DNA of 64,000 nucleotides. It comes from Utricularia gibba (lineage: Eukaryota > Streptophyta > Magnoliopsida > Lamiales > Lentibulariaceae). Numbering within the stretch: the stretch's first letter is position 1; every line of letters starts with the position of its first letter. The stretch spans positions 3,100,001 through 3,164,000 of the forward strand of contig NEEC01000013.1 in assembly GCA_002189035.1 (NCBI GenBank), written 5' to 3'. Positions 22,426 through 34,873 of this stretch are shown in pieces. The notes beneath the pieces are model-generated. The model had not been told where the DNA came from and searched no databases. It worked only from the letters and a program-made list of their open reading frames with translations. The position numbers were made by a program, and so were the translations under genes.

Positions 22426-23699
22426 CTCTCTCTTTCTCTCAACAGAGACAACAACGGCGAGTTGCTTCTCTTTCTTTCTTGTACAGCCATCCTTCTTTAT
22501 ACACTGTCTTTTCGTACGTGTAGGTGCGTGGGCGCGCGTGTGTGCGTGTATACATACATACATACATATGCGCACAAGCATCACCATTCTCACGTATGCG
22601 TACTACGTCTCTGAAGGCCAGGGTGGCACACCCACACATTCTCAAAGCTTCATCATCCCCGGGCGGTGAGTGATGGCCCATCGGAAATTAATTTGTGTGG
22701 TTCCGCAAAACACTCCACTCGGCTCGGCTCCGGGTGTACGTAGCAGTAGTATCGTAGAGAGGGAAATGAATGAAGGGTGTTGTTACGTGTTACCATCATC
22801 ATCATCCGGCCCTCCTGGTCCCCAAGGAGATGAGGATGCGTGACCTGACCTTGCTCATTTTCTTGATGCCAAGCAATCCATTACCGCCCGCCCTAACCCC
22901 GCAACTTCTTTTCATTTGATTCACGGGCATGGGCATCCCGCATCCATCTAGAAATGGTCTCTGTTCTTAACCCGGGAGGGGGAGGGGGAGGGGGGCAAAA
23001 GCGTCAGAATGATGAGGCGCGCGCAGGTCGCGTCAGACTTGTTAGCCTGAAACGAGGAAACACCCTCTCCTTCGCCTCCCCATAATTCAAAGCCCACTCC
23101 CTTTTGGGAAACTCCTCTTTAAACTAACTTGTTACGTCCATCTGGGGCCCACCCCCCTCCCATCCACCTCTCTGGTTTGGGCCCGGGTGCGATGCAGCAA
23201 CATTTTCATTTGTTGCGGATGGATGGATGGATGGCCCGCCCAGCAGGCATTGGGCTGGAAGGTCTCGTGTGAAGAGCAGCCAGCCTCCCTCCCCTGTCTC
23301 ACTACCACTATTTATTTTAACTGTTGTCATCAAAAAATGGAGCCGCCATTGTCCCAACAGACCTCAGAAGCTGGGGATTCAGGCCTTGGAGTAAGTTGTC
23401 AGACGTAGGCAGATTGGCTCCTTGTGGGCCTGGAGACCATGGGTACAGAAGTGCTCCAGTTACCACGTACACAATGGGGGCTGGCAGCGGCTATTAAGAG
23501 AACTAATCTAGGCCTATCACCACAATAAAAGACAACCAGTCCTTTTACATGATTGGTCGGTCGTGTACATTGTTATATAAGCAACTTTTTAGCGCACGAA
23601 TTTGGGAGGGTGAAAAAATGCTTACAGCAAGCAACCTTTTGACCTCATATGCCAGTCGTCAAGTTCCCTTGGAACTAGTCTGCAGTAAAATGTAAATCA
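22426..23699. other. Intergenic upstream of the SEP gene
   Basis: This is the presumed promoter and leader of the SEP-like gene on the minus strand, plus the 3' end of the primase gene. It includes a (CATA)n/TACA microsatellite near 22548-22567, a CT-rich stretch next to the SEP start (22405-22445), an ATC repeat near 22794-22807, a G-rich tract at 22974-22996 and an ATGG repeat near 23218-23233. No additional coding gene recognised. Confidence 0.5.
22974..22996 (+). repeat. G-quadruplex-type tract upstream of SEP
   Basis: Four or more runs of at least three G separated by single A bases form a textbook intramolecular G-quadruplex motif on the plus strand. It lies about 550 bases upstream of the SEP start codon. 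Folding in vivo is not shown. Confidence 0.7.
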
Positions 23700-26600
23700 C
23701 TAATATTCAAGCCACATATCACCAGTAACAGATAATGCACATGCGACAGCAACTGATATGATTACCCGTGATTCCAGTATCTTTTTGCTCTCGCTGTAAT
23801 ACTGATTTGGATGATTAATTCCCTCATCACAGGATGCACCATGAAGAGCTTCAAATGTCAGCGTGCAAGCCAACTGCAAAAAAAAAAAAAAAGAAGAATT
23901 GAACTTAGACTTTTAGTCCATACAATAATAATTCTAAAAAGGCATAACCTGATAGTGTCGATTCCGAGCTTTTCCCAGAATGTCCTCAGATGCACGGTTG
24001 CCAACTCCCACATTGCTTAGGGCAGCTCTCAAATTCTCTTCACTGCACATGCGACGCCGAAAAGCATCATCAATACGGCATACATGCCCAAAAAACGCCA
24101 AAAAAGTGCACCATGCTTAACAAATACATTTTAGATAGATATAATCAGCCCCTTCATAAAAACCAAGGCCAAAGAAAATGGTATCTAGTGATAGGCGACT
24201 ACACGAAATCTGAAAATATTTCAATTGTAAGATGATGCATAGCATAGAAATGACCTGAATTGACGAAATGGGCAGCCATGATGTTCTCCCACGCCTGGAG
24301 TCGAAGATATGACCTTATGGCATGAATAAGGGAGTAATCCTGCATTGTTAATGAATTTAATCAGCTCAAGTGCTGAAGACGCCATCGACGTTGCCTCTGA
24401 AACCCAAAAATGGGGCCGCACTGAGAAGTATCTTTTTGAATATTACAGACTTAGCAAGGAATCCTGAAAACCCAAACACGAGGAAAAATGGTGAACATGG
24501 GAAAAGTACATTACCGCCCTTTTCCCTTCTTTCCCATACGAGTGCCGTATGCTGTAAGCATATTCCTTGTCAAACCTTTCAGCAGAAACCTACGCAGTAC
24601 ACGTATGCTTTTACTGAGGATACACATTTCCAAAAGCAAAAATTAAGACAAAGATAATTGCGCTTTTCAGTTCCCTCTCAGATTATGTCCAAAATAACTA
24701 TGCGTGATTAAAACCGTACAAAGCAGGATGAGATGATTCATCATACACGATAAATGTATTCTTTCTGTGGCGTTATTCATGTTTCATTAAATTGGATACC
24801 AGAACGTATCATCACCTTCCTGGTGAATTCTGATTTCCAGAAAGCAAGAGCATCATCCAGTTTGAGTCCAATTCCCTAAGAATGAAGTGGAAAGAAAATC
24901 AGCCTTTTGAAAAGGAATGAAGCATCTTCAAATTTCAACTTTTACTACATAAACCAGTGCATAAAGGAACAATAGAAACAAAATCTAAGCTTCAGAAAGG
25001 AGATATCGCTTCAAAATCACTACAACTGGCCTTCGGCATGGAAGTATGTGCACCTTAAAAAAGAGTCCTAGTTGCATACGGCCTCCATACTTCAAGTGAT
25101 GATCATCTCTAAGCTGCACGAATAATTACAAAAGAATAAGTGATTGCGCTTGGCAGAAAAAACCACTGGACTGGAAAGTAATAACAGACTTGATACCTTA
25201 TAAAATAAGTGGCGCATACATAGAGGGAATGAGCTTTTAGCAACTCGATCAATATCCGTCAGTGATAACTCCACAAACTCTTTAGGCTAAAGTGGCATTC
25301 GTGGATTAACATACGTTTCGAGGAACTGAAATAGCAAGGACGGATATAAACTTCCTCACGAACCTGGCTATAGTCAGGACCTAAGTAGCTTGTGGGCAGG
25401 GCTTCAATGATCTGCGCAATGCAAACAGTTAGATTTTTCTTGACATAAATGGGCATAAAACGCACAACTTTTTCTGATGCATACAGGCGTCAGCCGGTCT
25501 TTCTCTTGCTCTTTGATCATAGATGTCCATTTTCTAAAAAATAATGACTTTCCATTAGTTACATAATGCTAAACAGAAAAATAAGTCTTTTTGACTAATA
25601 AACCTCTAATGTGAATGAATATAAAATAAAAGAGTCAAAACGTGATAAGGTCATTAGAATCCTTTTTCTAAAAACAAATGGATGACCAGTACATAACGGA
25701 AACGTTTCATACCGGTTAGTAAGTACTAGGGCTTTTGAGAGATGGCTCCGGTATTGTGTCATCAGGAGGTGAACCACCTGCAGAAGGCCAGGACTCAACA
25801 ATGATATGGTGGAGTTTATCTTACACATACATCTTTTATGGCCAAAGTAAATAACCTGATTCATTGCAACATATGCATAACCCTTGTGAATGAACACCTT
25901 GCGATCTCCGACTAGATTAGGAACTTCTTCAAATGGCACCTTTATTAAACATTGTATCAACAGTTGTACGAAACTAGTGAAAAGACCAGTAAATCTAAAA
26001 TGTTTGCAATTCATTTAACAGGGTTACTCCGACTGGCAAAGAGAAAGTTAGAATGAACAGGAAGGTTACCTTGTAGAACATTGAGTCAGCTGTGAGGGTT
26101 CAGAGAAGAAAAAAACACAAATCAACAACCACAGAATCCTTCCGTCTCAACCAATGCAAATTTGTCAGGAAAATGTAGTACATACCACTGGATAAAGATT
26201 GGCCTACAGAACGAACCACCTGATTCAGTTTGTCCTTGACAGCCTGAAACAAGAAGACTCGTTGTCATTCCATTTAGTATAACCGTATGAAGGAATGTCC
26301 AATAAAATGCAGTACAAAGGCTTTGCTGTTTCATGCAATGACGCCTCTTAAAGGCAGGATGAAAGAATTCCTGACCTCGTATTCTGAAGAGCTAACAGCT
26401 TTATACGGAAGGTCAAACTCCCCCAATAATGCTCTCTAACAAGAAGCCGAATGAGCAAGATTAGCCATCAATACAGCCCCACAAGCACTGCAGTAGTAGA
26501 ACAGCTTTTTAAGTTTGATCGGTGCGTACCTGCGCCTCGGGGGTTTCTAGCAGAAAACGATACTGGAACAAAGCAGTCTCCATGGAAAGAAACCTCCTCC

Positions 26601-27236
26601 GTAATTCCTCCCTATATTGACATAAAGTTCACACAAACACACGTGAGCTTGAGCGCGGAGTTTCATTTTACAAAGTGCTAGTGGACCAACAAGGAAAGAA
26701 AATGAAGAAGAAACTCACTCTCTGCAGAAGACAAGCCGCAAAACAAAATGAGAAATGATATCCTTGTTGACAGCATGAGCCTCATCTGGATGACTCATGT
26801 TTTCCTTCCATAATTTTTTTACCTACATCACGGACACTCAGATGAAAACATGAAGGAACGCAATAAAAGCATCCAACAGCTAAATCATTATCCCTTAGAA
26901 TCAGATATGGCAGTACCGTACCAAATCTTCCATCTCACTGGGTTTCTTTCCACGAGAAAGTGCATCTGAAATCCCTTTGTGAACTGCCAATTGAATAAAT
27001 GTTAGTGGAATGCTAATTGAAGTTCTGAATTCCTGTTTCCTATAATGTTTGCACGGGGCAGGGCGCCCCACTTTTCGGGAAGTCAGAAAATAACCTCGAA
27101 GGCGATGAACAGCATACAGCTCGAAGTCTTCCAACCGAACCTCGAGTTCCGGAGCCTCCCGGTACAAGGGAAATGTCGAAACGACACCGTCTGCGGAGGA
27201 GAGCGATGATCTCCGCCGGGGCCCAACAATTTCCAT
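23700..27236 (-). CDS. DNA primase large subunit (PRIM2), many exons, one frameshift
   Basis: Regulatory iron-sulfur subunit of the DNA polymerase alpha-primase complex, which makes RNA primers for nuclear DNA replication. The start at 27236 gives MEIVGPRRRSSLSSADG followed by LEVRLEDFELYAVHRLR, then KGISDALSRGKKPSEMEDL in exon 2. About 15 further exons follow in order, including LTDIDRVAKSSFPLCMRHLF, HHLKYGGRMQLGLFFK, DALAFWKSEFTRK, ERFDKEYAYSIRHSYGKEGK, VISSTPGVGEHHGCPF, LACTLTFEALHG and INHPNQYYSESKKIL. The Fe-S cluster cysteines are all recognisable: PLCMR, PYSCHK, HGCPF and LACTL. At the start of the PYSC exon (near 24330-24343 in plus coordinates) the frame is one base short relative to the preceding exon. 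The 3' end is uncertain; reading on from ESR gives a stop at 23700. An in-frame ATG at 27365 would add 43 residues but is less likely. Confidence 0.88.
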
Positions 27237-27657
27237 GAGCAAATCCAAAGGCCAATAAAAAACTACCGGAGGAGCCAAACAAAAGGTACAACGGCGAACA
27301 GTAGGAGGGAATACTGAAGACGATCTGAAAGTGCGCGGGAAAGTAACCGTTCGCGCCGCTTCCACGGAGCAGGGCCGAACTGAAATCGAAATAGCCCATT
27401 TAAATGCAACAGAGCCAACCCTTGCTAAAATGGGCCAGAGGGCATGGCCTAGAGCCCATGGACGTGATTATGAAACCCACTTTTAAGCGTTGCTGTTCAG
27501 ATTTACTTTCAAACGGTATCAACTGAAATTAAAAACCAAAAACGGGGAGACTCCAGTTTCTAACCTGCTTTAACGAGGACGACTCTAAGGAAACTGATCG
27601 ACGTCCGTCTCCTCTACCTCCGAAATCATAGCAACGCAAGTGGGGGAAACTAAAACT
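27237..27657. other. Spacer between DUF1664 and primase genes
   Basis: Both flanking genes run on the minus strand with only about 420 bases between stop and start codons. This interval must hold the 3' end of one and the promoter of the other. No other gene seen. Confidence 0.5.
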
Positions 27658-30122
27658 CTACAATTCGGGGAATAAGAATAGCGGCTGCCCCTTCCCCCTC
27701 GCAAAAATATTGCTCTGCAAATACGAATCTTTGTCTGTTTGTAAAATGCCACGTAACGCCGACCATAAACCCCAGGAGTTTCTGCCCAACACTGCTGGAG
27801 CAGCTTGGTCGGGCGACTCGGTGAGGGGTGGACGTTGCTCGTCGCTCTCTGTAGCTTCATATATTCCTGCGAGCCCCTATAAAATCACACCTCAGGGATG
27901 CAACTCGAGCAGAGATGAATGATACTGGGAGGTACTTACTACCTTCAAGCCCCATCCAAGGGCGGCACTCTGGCTCTTTTGACGTCCATTCGCATGACCT
28001 GGGGATGGTGGCTCCACTGATGGGCTAGCGGGCAAAAATAGAGCCTGCAAAGTGGAAAGCGCAACCGCAGTCTTTAATAGCTTGATCCCTCAATTCACAG
28101 AGGGTGTGTATCTATGGACATACCCTTAGAGGAGTTGCTTCTGAACATTCAATGGCCGACATGGAAGTGATTGAGCTAGTACCCTACAAGATCCATTCTC
28201 AGAATTATATCAAGCATGACAACGGCGACATAAAATCAAATGAATATTATCCTTGCCCTTGCCTCAATCTGCACGGTGCTTCGATCACTTTTAATATTCC
28301 TTGCAATAGAAACCAAATTCTTCAATCCATCAAGCGTCTCATCCTGCACAAATTACACGATGCAAGAGGCTATAAATGCTAGAAACCAACACCGGTCACC
28401 ATCTAAGAGTCTAGGAACCTGTAATGCAGCTGCTGAAGTGATACCTGCTGATCCTCTATGCTGCTAATTGTAGTATTCTGCAGCAAAAAAGGCGCGGTAT
28501 CACGGACCACAGTTCTGTAAAACCCATCTAGGAAAGTAGATTCATGGAAAGAACATCATTCACCAGAGATTGAACTTTTTTGTGAATAAACTGCACATCT
28601 GCCCCAATTTGGTTTAGATCAACACGAAGAAGAGGAACCTGCAGAGATTCAATGAGCGACGGTCTCAGTGAAAAACACGCACCCAAACTCTAAAAATCAG
28701 CAAGGATGCCTCACATCTTCTTTAATGGAAGAAGTATTCGCCAAACATTCATCAACTTTGGAATTGACTGTATTAATTCTTGCAGACAAATTCTTCCTTG
28801 TAGCCTAGAAAAGCATAACAAAAAAATGAAAAATTATTAGTCAACACCTTTTTCCTTTATATCAAATAAAATGAGTTTCATGCATGCCCCATAAGAAGTA
28901 TACGGCTTACATTGCCTAATCACACAAAGTGAAAAAAAAAAAAAAAAACTAAAGAAATATCATTCACATTTGGAAAAGAAAACTTGCCGCAACCGAGGAA
29001 TAAACAGTTTCAAGCTGCTTAGCAACAGAAGCGCATGCATCATTTAATCCACCCCTCGTTGCGAGCATCATGTCCGGTATTTTAATACCCTAGTTGCAGA
29101 TACTGCTAAGCGTATGACCCTTGAAAATTTATGTAGCTAATGAAGAAAAAAGCCAATTACCTTCCACCAAATGTAGCCAGATCCAACAACTACTACAAGA
29201 ACTACAAGACCAAGCTTACGAGAACCTAATTAACATACGGCAGGTCAACAAGAGCTCTGCTCTAAGATCACACAATCAACATACACATGCAAATTAAAGG
29301 AATAAAAACCAAGGCCCAGAACCACAAAAAAAAAGCAGATACTTGAAGAGTCGAGGAGAAACATATGGATTACACCTTCAGAGCACTAGCACTAAAGATG
29401 CTATGTGCCCAACAGTGAATGAACAAATAATGTGTAAGCGGTTTGTAATTTTCTCAAACGATAAATTAGGGCATATCAGAACTTGGCAGAAACCTGATCG
29501 ATTTTCCGTGACAATGGTTAAGCATCCGCTTGAGGATGCAAGGATTTGCAGCTCCCTTCGCAAGCTATTAATCTGCAGAAATGTAATATTCAACTAAATT
29601 CAGCCAGTTGAGTTGAATAGTAAATGCCATTGCTACAACATGCAATATTACAAGCCACGCGTGCTGTTTGCTGATCAGGAAAAATCAAAGGGAACCCACA
29701 AGAGAACCAACAGCAACCTGTTGCATCAAAACTTCATTCTTGGGATTTGAACCCGAAAAGGACGAATCATCTCGCCCAAGTGGATTTAAGACAGTCTGCT
29801 TGTAGAAAGACACGTCATAAGTAATTTGTTAAGCTGAAAAATTGTTAGACATCTCGAGATGACGCCATGGAGAACCACCCCTACTGAAAACTTATAAAAC
29901 TACCTTAATCGCACCAGAAAGAATATCAGCTAACCGCCCTTCTTTAGCAAGAACTGTCCCCAGATAGCCTACGAATGTTTTTATGATTATCACAACATTG
30001 GGGACGAGAAACGCCGGCACGAGAACCATAGTGCCCAAAAACTTTATTAAATACCCCGATCAAATGATAGAGCACTAACCGGCACCGAGGAGGAACGTAA
30101 ACTTGGCGAGAGGAAGCGCCAT
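27658..30122 (-). CDS. DUF1664 membrane/coiled-coil protein
   Basis: Plant-specific DUF1664 family, related to Arabidopsis At1g04960/At1g27000; the molecular function is unknown. Exon 1 (30122-30080) encodes MALPLAKFTFLLGA and joins GYLGTVLAKEGRLADILSG, the conserved opening. Later exons give EVLMQQ|INSLRRELQILASS, a hydrophobic helix KLGLVVLVVVVGSGYIWWK (about 29215-29165) followed by GIKIPDMMLATRGGLNDAC, and a helical coiled-coil region RKNLSARINTVNSKVDECL. The final exon ends at 27658. One intron (28987-28805) has a GC donor, GTTGCG|GCAAGT; no GT donor keeps the conserved SSVAATRKN frame. Middle exons between about 28770 and 28060 were not placed precisely. Neighbouring genes give no hint of its job. 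Confidence 0.87.
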
Positions 30123-30677
30123 TCGCTCCGATTAAAAATCGATGTACCCAGATGATGTTATCAAGCGACTAAGAAGACATCCGAGGCATTCTAAGATAAC
30201 ATTCAAGTGAAACAATGTGCGAGCGACGGCTACAGGGAGTTGATGAATCAGAAGACCTCCACGACGTACTCGACCTGCTGCCCATGTTTTCACCGCAGAA
30301 TTTTTCAACGGTTCCTATATGGGCGGGCCAGCAGCGGACTATTGGAGGCGCGTGAAGCCCCTATAACCTAAGATGGATCGTGTAATTAAAAGTTATGCTG
30401 TGGGGCCTAGAATATTGTATCGGCCCGAGCCCAGTAATAGCACAAAGTACGGAGATGCCCTAATTGGACATTTGATGAGTTGGGTTGGAATTTTGAAACA
30501 ACGGCTGTCGTATTTATGCCACGGCTGGGCTGGCTGCATGAAATGAATGCAGCCGTTCCCCTCCGTGCATGGGATGCTAATGAAAACGAGAGTTGGGGAA
30601 TTTCGTTACAAGGATCGCTGCTTTCATTTCTTTGCAAGATGAACGCAACCTGGAACGATACAAAAAAAAAAAAAGAG
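30123..30677. other. Intergenic between ROXY and DUF1664 genes
   Basis: No gene supported. It contains the DUF1664 promoter and the 3' region of the glutaredoxin gene. A poly-A run lies at 30662-30674. Confidence 0.5.
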
Positions 30678-31061
30678 TCAAAGCCAGAGAGCTCCGGCTT
30701 CCTTGAGCAGGGGAACCAGAGTGCCGCCGATATGGGAAGCCATGACTCTGTCTACCGCGCCGACCAGCTTACCGCCGACGAAGACCACCGGCACGGAGGA
30801 GGCAGCGCCGCCGAGAAGCAGAGACAGCGTTCTCTGGATCTCCTTTCCTCTGGGATGTTGGTCGAGCTCGTAGACCGTGGGATTGACTCCCATTCCGCAG
30901 AAGAGGCGTTTGACGGCGTGGCACATGCAGCAGCCGCTCAAACTGAATACTACGACGGCGCCCCCGGAGGCCATGCGCACTACCCTTTCCAAAGCGTCCA
31001 TCGTGGGATACACGCCGCGGAAGGAAGGCGCGTAGTAGCATCGCTCAGCTTGGTATTGCAT
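30678..31061 (-). CDS. CC-type glutaredoxin, ROXY1/2-like
   Basis: Land-plant-specific class III glutaredoxin that acts with TGA bZIP factors; ROXY1/2 of Arabidopsis control petal and anther development. The single exon encodes 127 aa. MQYQAE matches the family N-terminus (MQYKTE in ROXY1), which fixes the start at 31061 although the frame is open further upstream. The active site is CCMC within [20 protein letters not shown]. The glutathione-binding region reads [19 protein letters not shown]. The C-terminal ALWL motif, needed for TGA binding and in planta function, is present. A TATATA stretch on the minus strand near 31161-31170 lies about 100 bases upstream. No defects seen. Confidence 0.95.
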   Translation of the reverse strand: MQYQAERCYYAPSFRGVYPTMDALERVVRMASGGAVVVFSLSGCCMCHAVKRLFCGMGVNPTVYELDQHPRGKEIQRTLSLLLGGAASSVPVVFVGGKLVGAVDRVMASHIGGTLVPLLKEAGALWL

Positions 31062-32854
31062 ATTTTGTTCAGCAGCCCAGTAACAAACCACACCTGTCGT
31101 GCTCTGCTCTGAGACGCAAGAATGGTAGAGGAATGTGTGTGCCTGTGCGGCTGTGCGTGTACACATATATAGATAGCTGCAAGCTGGTGTAGACTTGAAT
31201 TGACTAGGGTAGCTCTGCTCCGAGTGCCCTCTATTAATGGCAGGGCGCACGCATTTTTAAATATCCTTTTATAGCTCCAACTCTCTCCCAATGTGTGTTG
31301 AAAGAAAGGAGGAATAGAGAAAAAGGAGGGCCGGATGTCTGTCTGTCGGTCTGTCTCCCCATTTGAGAATGCTGGTTGCGGTTTTGGACATTCAAACTAT
31401 GGCAGGCATTGATTTCAGGGAATGAAAAAATTTATGAGGTTTGCATAAGGTGGTGGCGTCGGCGTCCGATCCAGAAGCAGCTCCCCTCCATTTATATTTA
31501 CTAATACTACTACTTTTTTCTTGCAAGTTGTGGGTACAAAATACAAATCGAGAAGCGGGCGAGGCTTGGTGGGGTAGGCTGGAGGAGCTTCATTTGGAGT
31601 TTTGGCCGACTGACAGACAGTCGGTTTATAGTTGTGGTTGCTTGTCCCCGGCCGGGCCCCCACCCGGCCTCCGGCTCGGCCCCCATCCCCATTGATTAGA
31701 GCACCCACCCCACCTTCCGGGACGGGAATGCTTCGGCCTACCCACAGGCTTTCAAAATTTGAATGGTGTTATGAATTACAGACCCAAACCCAGACCCTGC
31801 CTGCCGGGGTACCATACCATACCATACTATCACCCATTAATATCATTCCATTTCCCGCCCATTTCGGAGGCTTTGAAATCATAATAATAAAACAAATAAA
31901 ATTGCATTTTGGGCTTTCCGAGGTCCAAGAAAGTTTCCCGTGGGCCCACACCTGCGCCGCCTATTTTGGGTTGGTTATTTGGGGTAACCGAGAACCAGTC
32001 AGTTAAATTTGATGGGATGGGCCTGGGGGGTGTCTCCATAATCTCTATCTCATTCTCGGCAATGAGACAGCCGAACCGAACCACAAGGCTTTTCTTGTCC
32101 GAGATTGGAATGCGCATTGGATTGTTGGGATGGATCGTGATGTCATTAACTCAAAACTTCCAACCGGATATTGTTGCAATCAACACTTCATCGCCACGCT
32201 TCTTCCTGGTAGATTTCTAGATAGTGAAACCCATTGAAAAGCTTCAGTCTTTTTCACCTACCTTCGCCTTACTTCCATTCATCTGCACAAGCCTCCAACT
32301 TTATTCGGCTCAAGACTCTTCTTGGTTCTTGCGTCAGGATTGGATGCAGGAAAGCGTGATTCTTTACAGGGGGTTGGGCGAAACTTGAGCTCATTTTTAC
32401 CCAGCAAGTGGATTTGGTGTCGGAGGAGAGAGAGACATGGGATGCTGATGTATCCGCTCGTATAAACCGCGTACGGGTATGATAGTAAAAACCACAAAAC
32501 GGAAGGCTACAAATTTATGCAGACCGCGAACTTGTGAGTTCCCCCCAAGTGTCAAAAGATTTCTTTCTCTCCAGCTGAATTATAGCGGAGGTGCCTTATT
32601 TGCTGTTTTCTTGTACTGAATACTTTTTTTGTTCTTACTTGCTCTTCTCCTTTTTTCGCGTTTCCTTTTTTTCATGGTGCTGCCTCAACCGCTGAGGCAC
32701 GGCTGGATGGATTGTGTTGGGTTTTAGGACCAACCATAGTTTCTTCTGAGCACTGATTGTGGGTTTTTTTTTTTTCAAGAGACTAAATGTTACTGACTCT
32801 GTATTGTTCATCGAGAAGAAGGGATACTAACACATTTGATTACTGATCGAGGAA
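31062..32854. other. Divergent intergenic region, ROXY and RLCK genes
   Basis: About 1.8 kb with no gene recognised. It holds the promoters of the minus-strand glutaredoxin and plus-strand kinase genes. The ORFs present are short and overlap each other on both strands without family resemblance. A cttttttc/ttttc-rich leader lies near 32620-32670 and a poly-T run near 32765-32775. Confidence 0.5.
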
Positions 32855-34873
32855 ATGGGTTGTTTTCCTTGTTTCGAATCGAGGGGAGAGGACAAACTCA
32901 ACCTAAAGAAAAGTAGAGATGGTGAGATAGAAGTTCACCCGATTACTCCCTCAAATATATCCTTGTTATCATCTGGTTAGCGTTATTTTCTGTGCCACAG
33001 TTTCCTGATTGCGTTTCCTTTTTGATCTTATTGAAAAGTGGATGATCTATTGATCACAAATATGATCGGATTCTCCTGATCTATTTGATTTGTCGATTTA
33101 GACCTAGTTTATCTCATACTTTGGCGTAAGAGCTGTTACTCTGGATTTAGGAAGTTCTTCTTCGTATCTTTAATTTTATCCTTATGATCGATCGATATTG
33201 GCTGGTGCTGTTACTAATAGGAGGAGACAGGCTAAAATCCAGGAGCGGACTGGGTGTAAAAAAGGAGTCGTTAGAGCAAAAAAACGCCCCTGATGGTCAG
33301 ATTGCAGCACAAACCTTCACATTCCGCGAGCTTGCCAATGCTACAAACAACTTCAGACAGGAAAGCTTCTTAGGCGAGGGTGGTTTCGGGCGTGTTTATA
33401 AGGGAAGGCTTCCCAATGGCCAGGTGGAATTGATGCTGTTAATCAGCCATGAGTTTTGAGTTTTCGTTACTGAAATTTTTTCAAACGCGTTGCTAGCATT
33501 CAAGATGATGGAGCAAAGGCATATGCTCTTGGTTTTTTATTCATGACTACGTATTAAGTCATGACAACTTCTGCAGGTTGTAGCGGTCAAGCAGTTGGAT
33601 AAGGATGGGCTGCAGGGTAACCGAGAATTTCTGGTTGAAGTTCTAATGCTTAGCTTGCTTCATCATCCCAACTTGGTGAATTTGATTGGTTATTGTGCCG
33701 ATGGAGATCAGAGGCTGTTAGTGTATGAGTTCATGCCCTTGGGATCACTAGAAGATCACCTTCATGGTAAATGCTGTTGTGCTGCTTATCTAATACTTTC
33801 TGCTTTATGCCGAAGTCTAGCCCCAAAAGTAGGTTGAGTTGAAACGCCACCGGAACTTCATTCCTTCCATACAAACAAGCTATTGCTGCCTCAAAAGTCT
33901 TTTCCTGGAATGCTGAAATCTCTAGACTTGGAGACTGGAAGTGAATTTGATCTTGATGTCTCATTGATTTTTTATCTAGATCTTCCACCTGGGAAGGAAG
34001 CGCTTGATTGGAACACAAGAATGAAGGTAGCAGCTGGTGCAGCCAAGGGACTGGAATATCTTCATGATAAAGCTAAACCCCCCGTCATATACAGAGATTT
34101 CAAATCTTCCAACATATTGCTGGGGGAAGGCTACTCCCCGAAACTTTCAGATTTTGGACTTGCAAAGCTGGGTCCAACTGGAGACAAATCGCATGTATCA
34201 ACCAGAGTGATGGGCACTTACGGCTATTGCGCCCCGAGTACGCAATGACAGGGCAATTGACAGTAAAGTCGGATGTCTACAGTTTTGGAGTTGTGCTCTT
34301 GGAGCTCATCACTGGTCGTAAGGCCATTGATAGCACACAACCACAAGGCCAGCAAAACCTTGTTGCATGGGTAAGTTAAATACCTACTCAAACCTGTACT
34401 GTTTCTTTGTGAGCTGCTGCTGCATTCTGTTCATATGTATATGACAGGCACGTCCGATGTTCGGTGACAAGAGGAAGTTCGCGAAGCTTGCTGATCCGAA
34501 GTTGCAAGGGAGGTTTCCAATTCGAGGGCTGCATCAAGCTCTAGCTGTGGCTTTAATGTGCACTCAAGAACAGGCTGCTGCTCGTCCCCTGATCGGAGAC
34601 GTTGTGACCGCGCTTTCATATCTCGCAAATCACGCCTATGATCCCAACAGAGCTTCCAGCGACGAGCGAGTTGGGAAACTAGTGAAGAATGAAGAGGGTG
34701 GCGGTTCAGGAAGGAAAGGGGATACGGAGGGGTATGAGAAGGACGATTCTCCCAGGGAAACTACTGGGAGGACTTCCAACCGGGACTTGGACCGCGAACG
34801 AGCTGTGGCGGAAGCAAAAATGTGGGGAGAAAATTGGCGAGGAAAAAGGAGAGATCCCAGTAGCAAGTTTTGA
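32855..34873 (+). CDS. RLCK-VII (PBS1/PBL27-like) kinase, 5 exons, one frameshift
   Basis: Cytoplasmic receptor-like kinase of subfamily VII, typically relaying immune-receptor signals at the plasma membrane. MGCFPCFES has the Gly2 N-myristoylation and Cys3/Cys6 palmitoylation pattern. Exons are 32855-32975, 33221-33423, 33577-33766, 33980-34370 and 34448-34873. The kinase domain shows [42 protein letters not shown] and [21 protein letters not shown]. In the activation segment [16 protein letters not shown], the sequence GCCCCGAG at 34231-34238 lacks one base, shifting the frame and giving an early stop at 34247. The sum of exons is 1,331 nt, exactly one short of 444 codons. Everything before and after is intact, so a missing C in the CCCC run is the simplest reading. 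The C-terminal tail is charged and low-complexity. Confidence 0.93.

Noticed and set aside
22426-22593. In-frame 56-residue extension upstream of the SEP MGRGR start
   Set aside because: SEP proteins begin at MGRGR; the extension is low-complexity, derived from a CATA microsatellite and CT-rich leader.
21997-22614. 205-aa plus-strand ORF across SEP exon 1
   Set aside because: It is the antisense shadow of the MADS exon and its leader, with no domain of its own.
27237-27365. Upstream ATG adding 43 residues to primase
   Set aside because: Family members start near MEIV; the extension has no conserved feature, though it cannot be wholly excluded.
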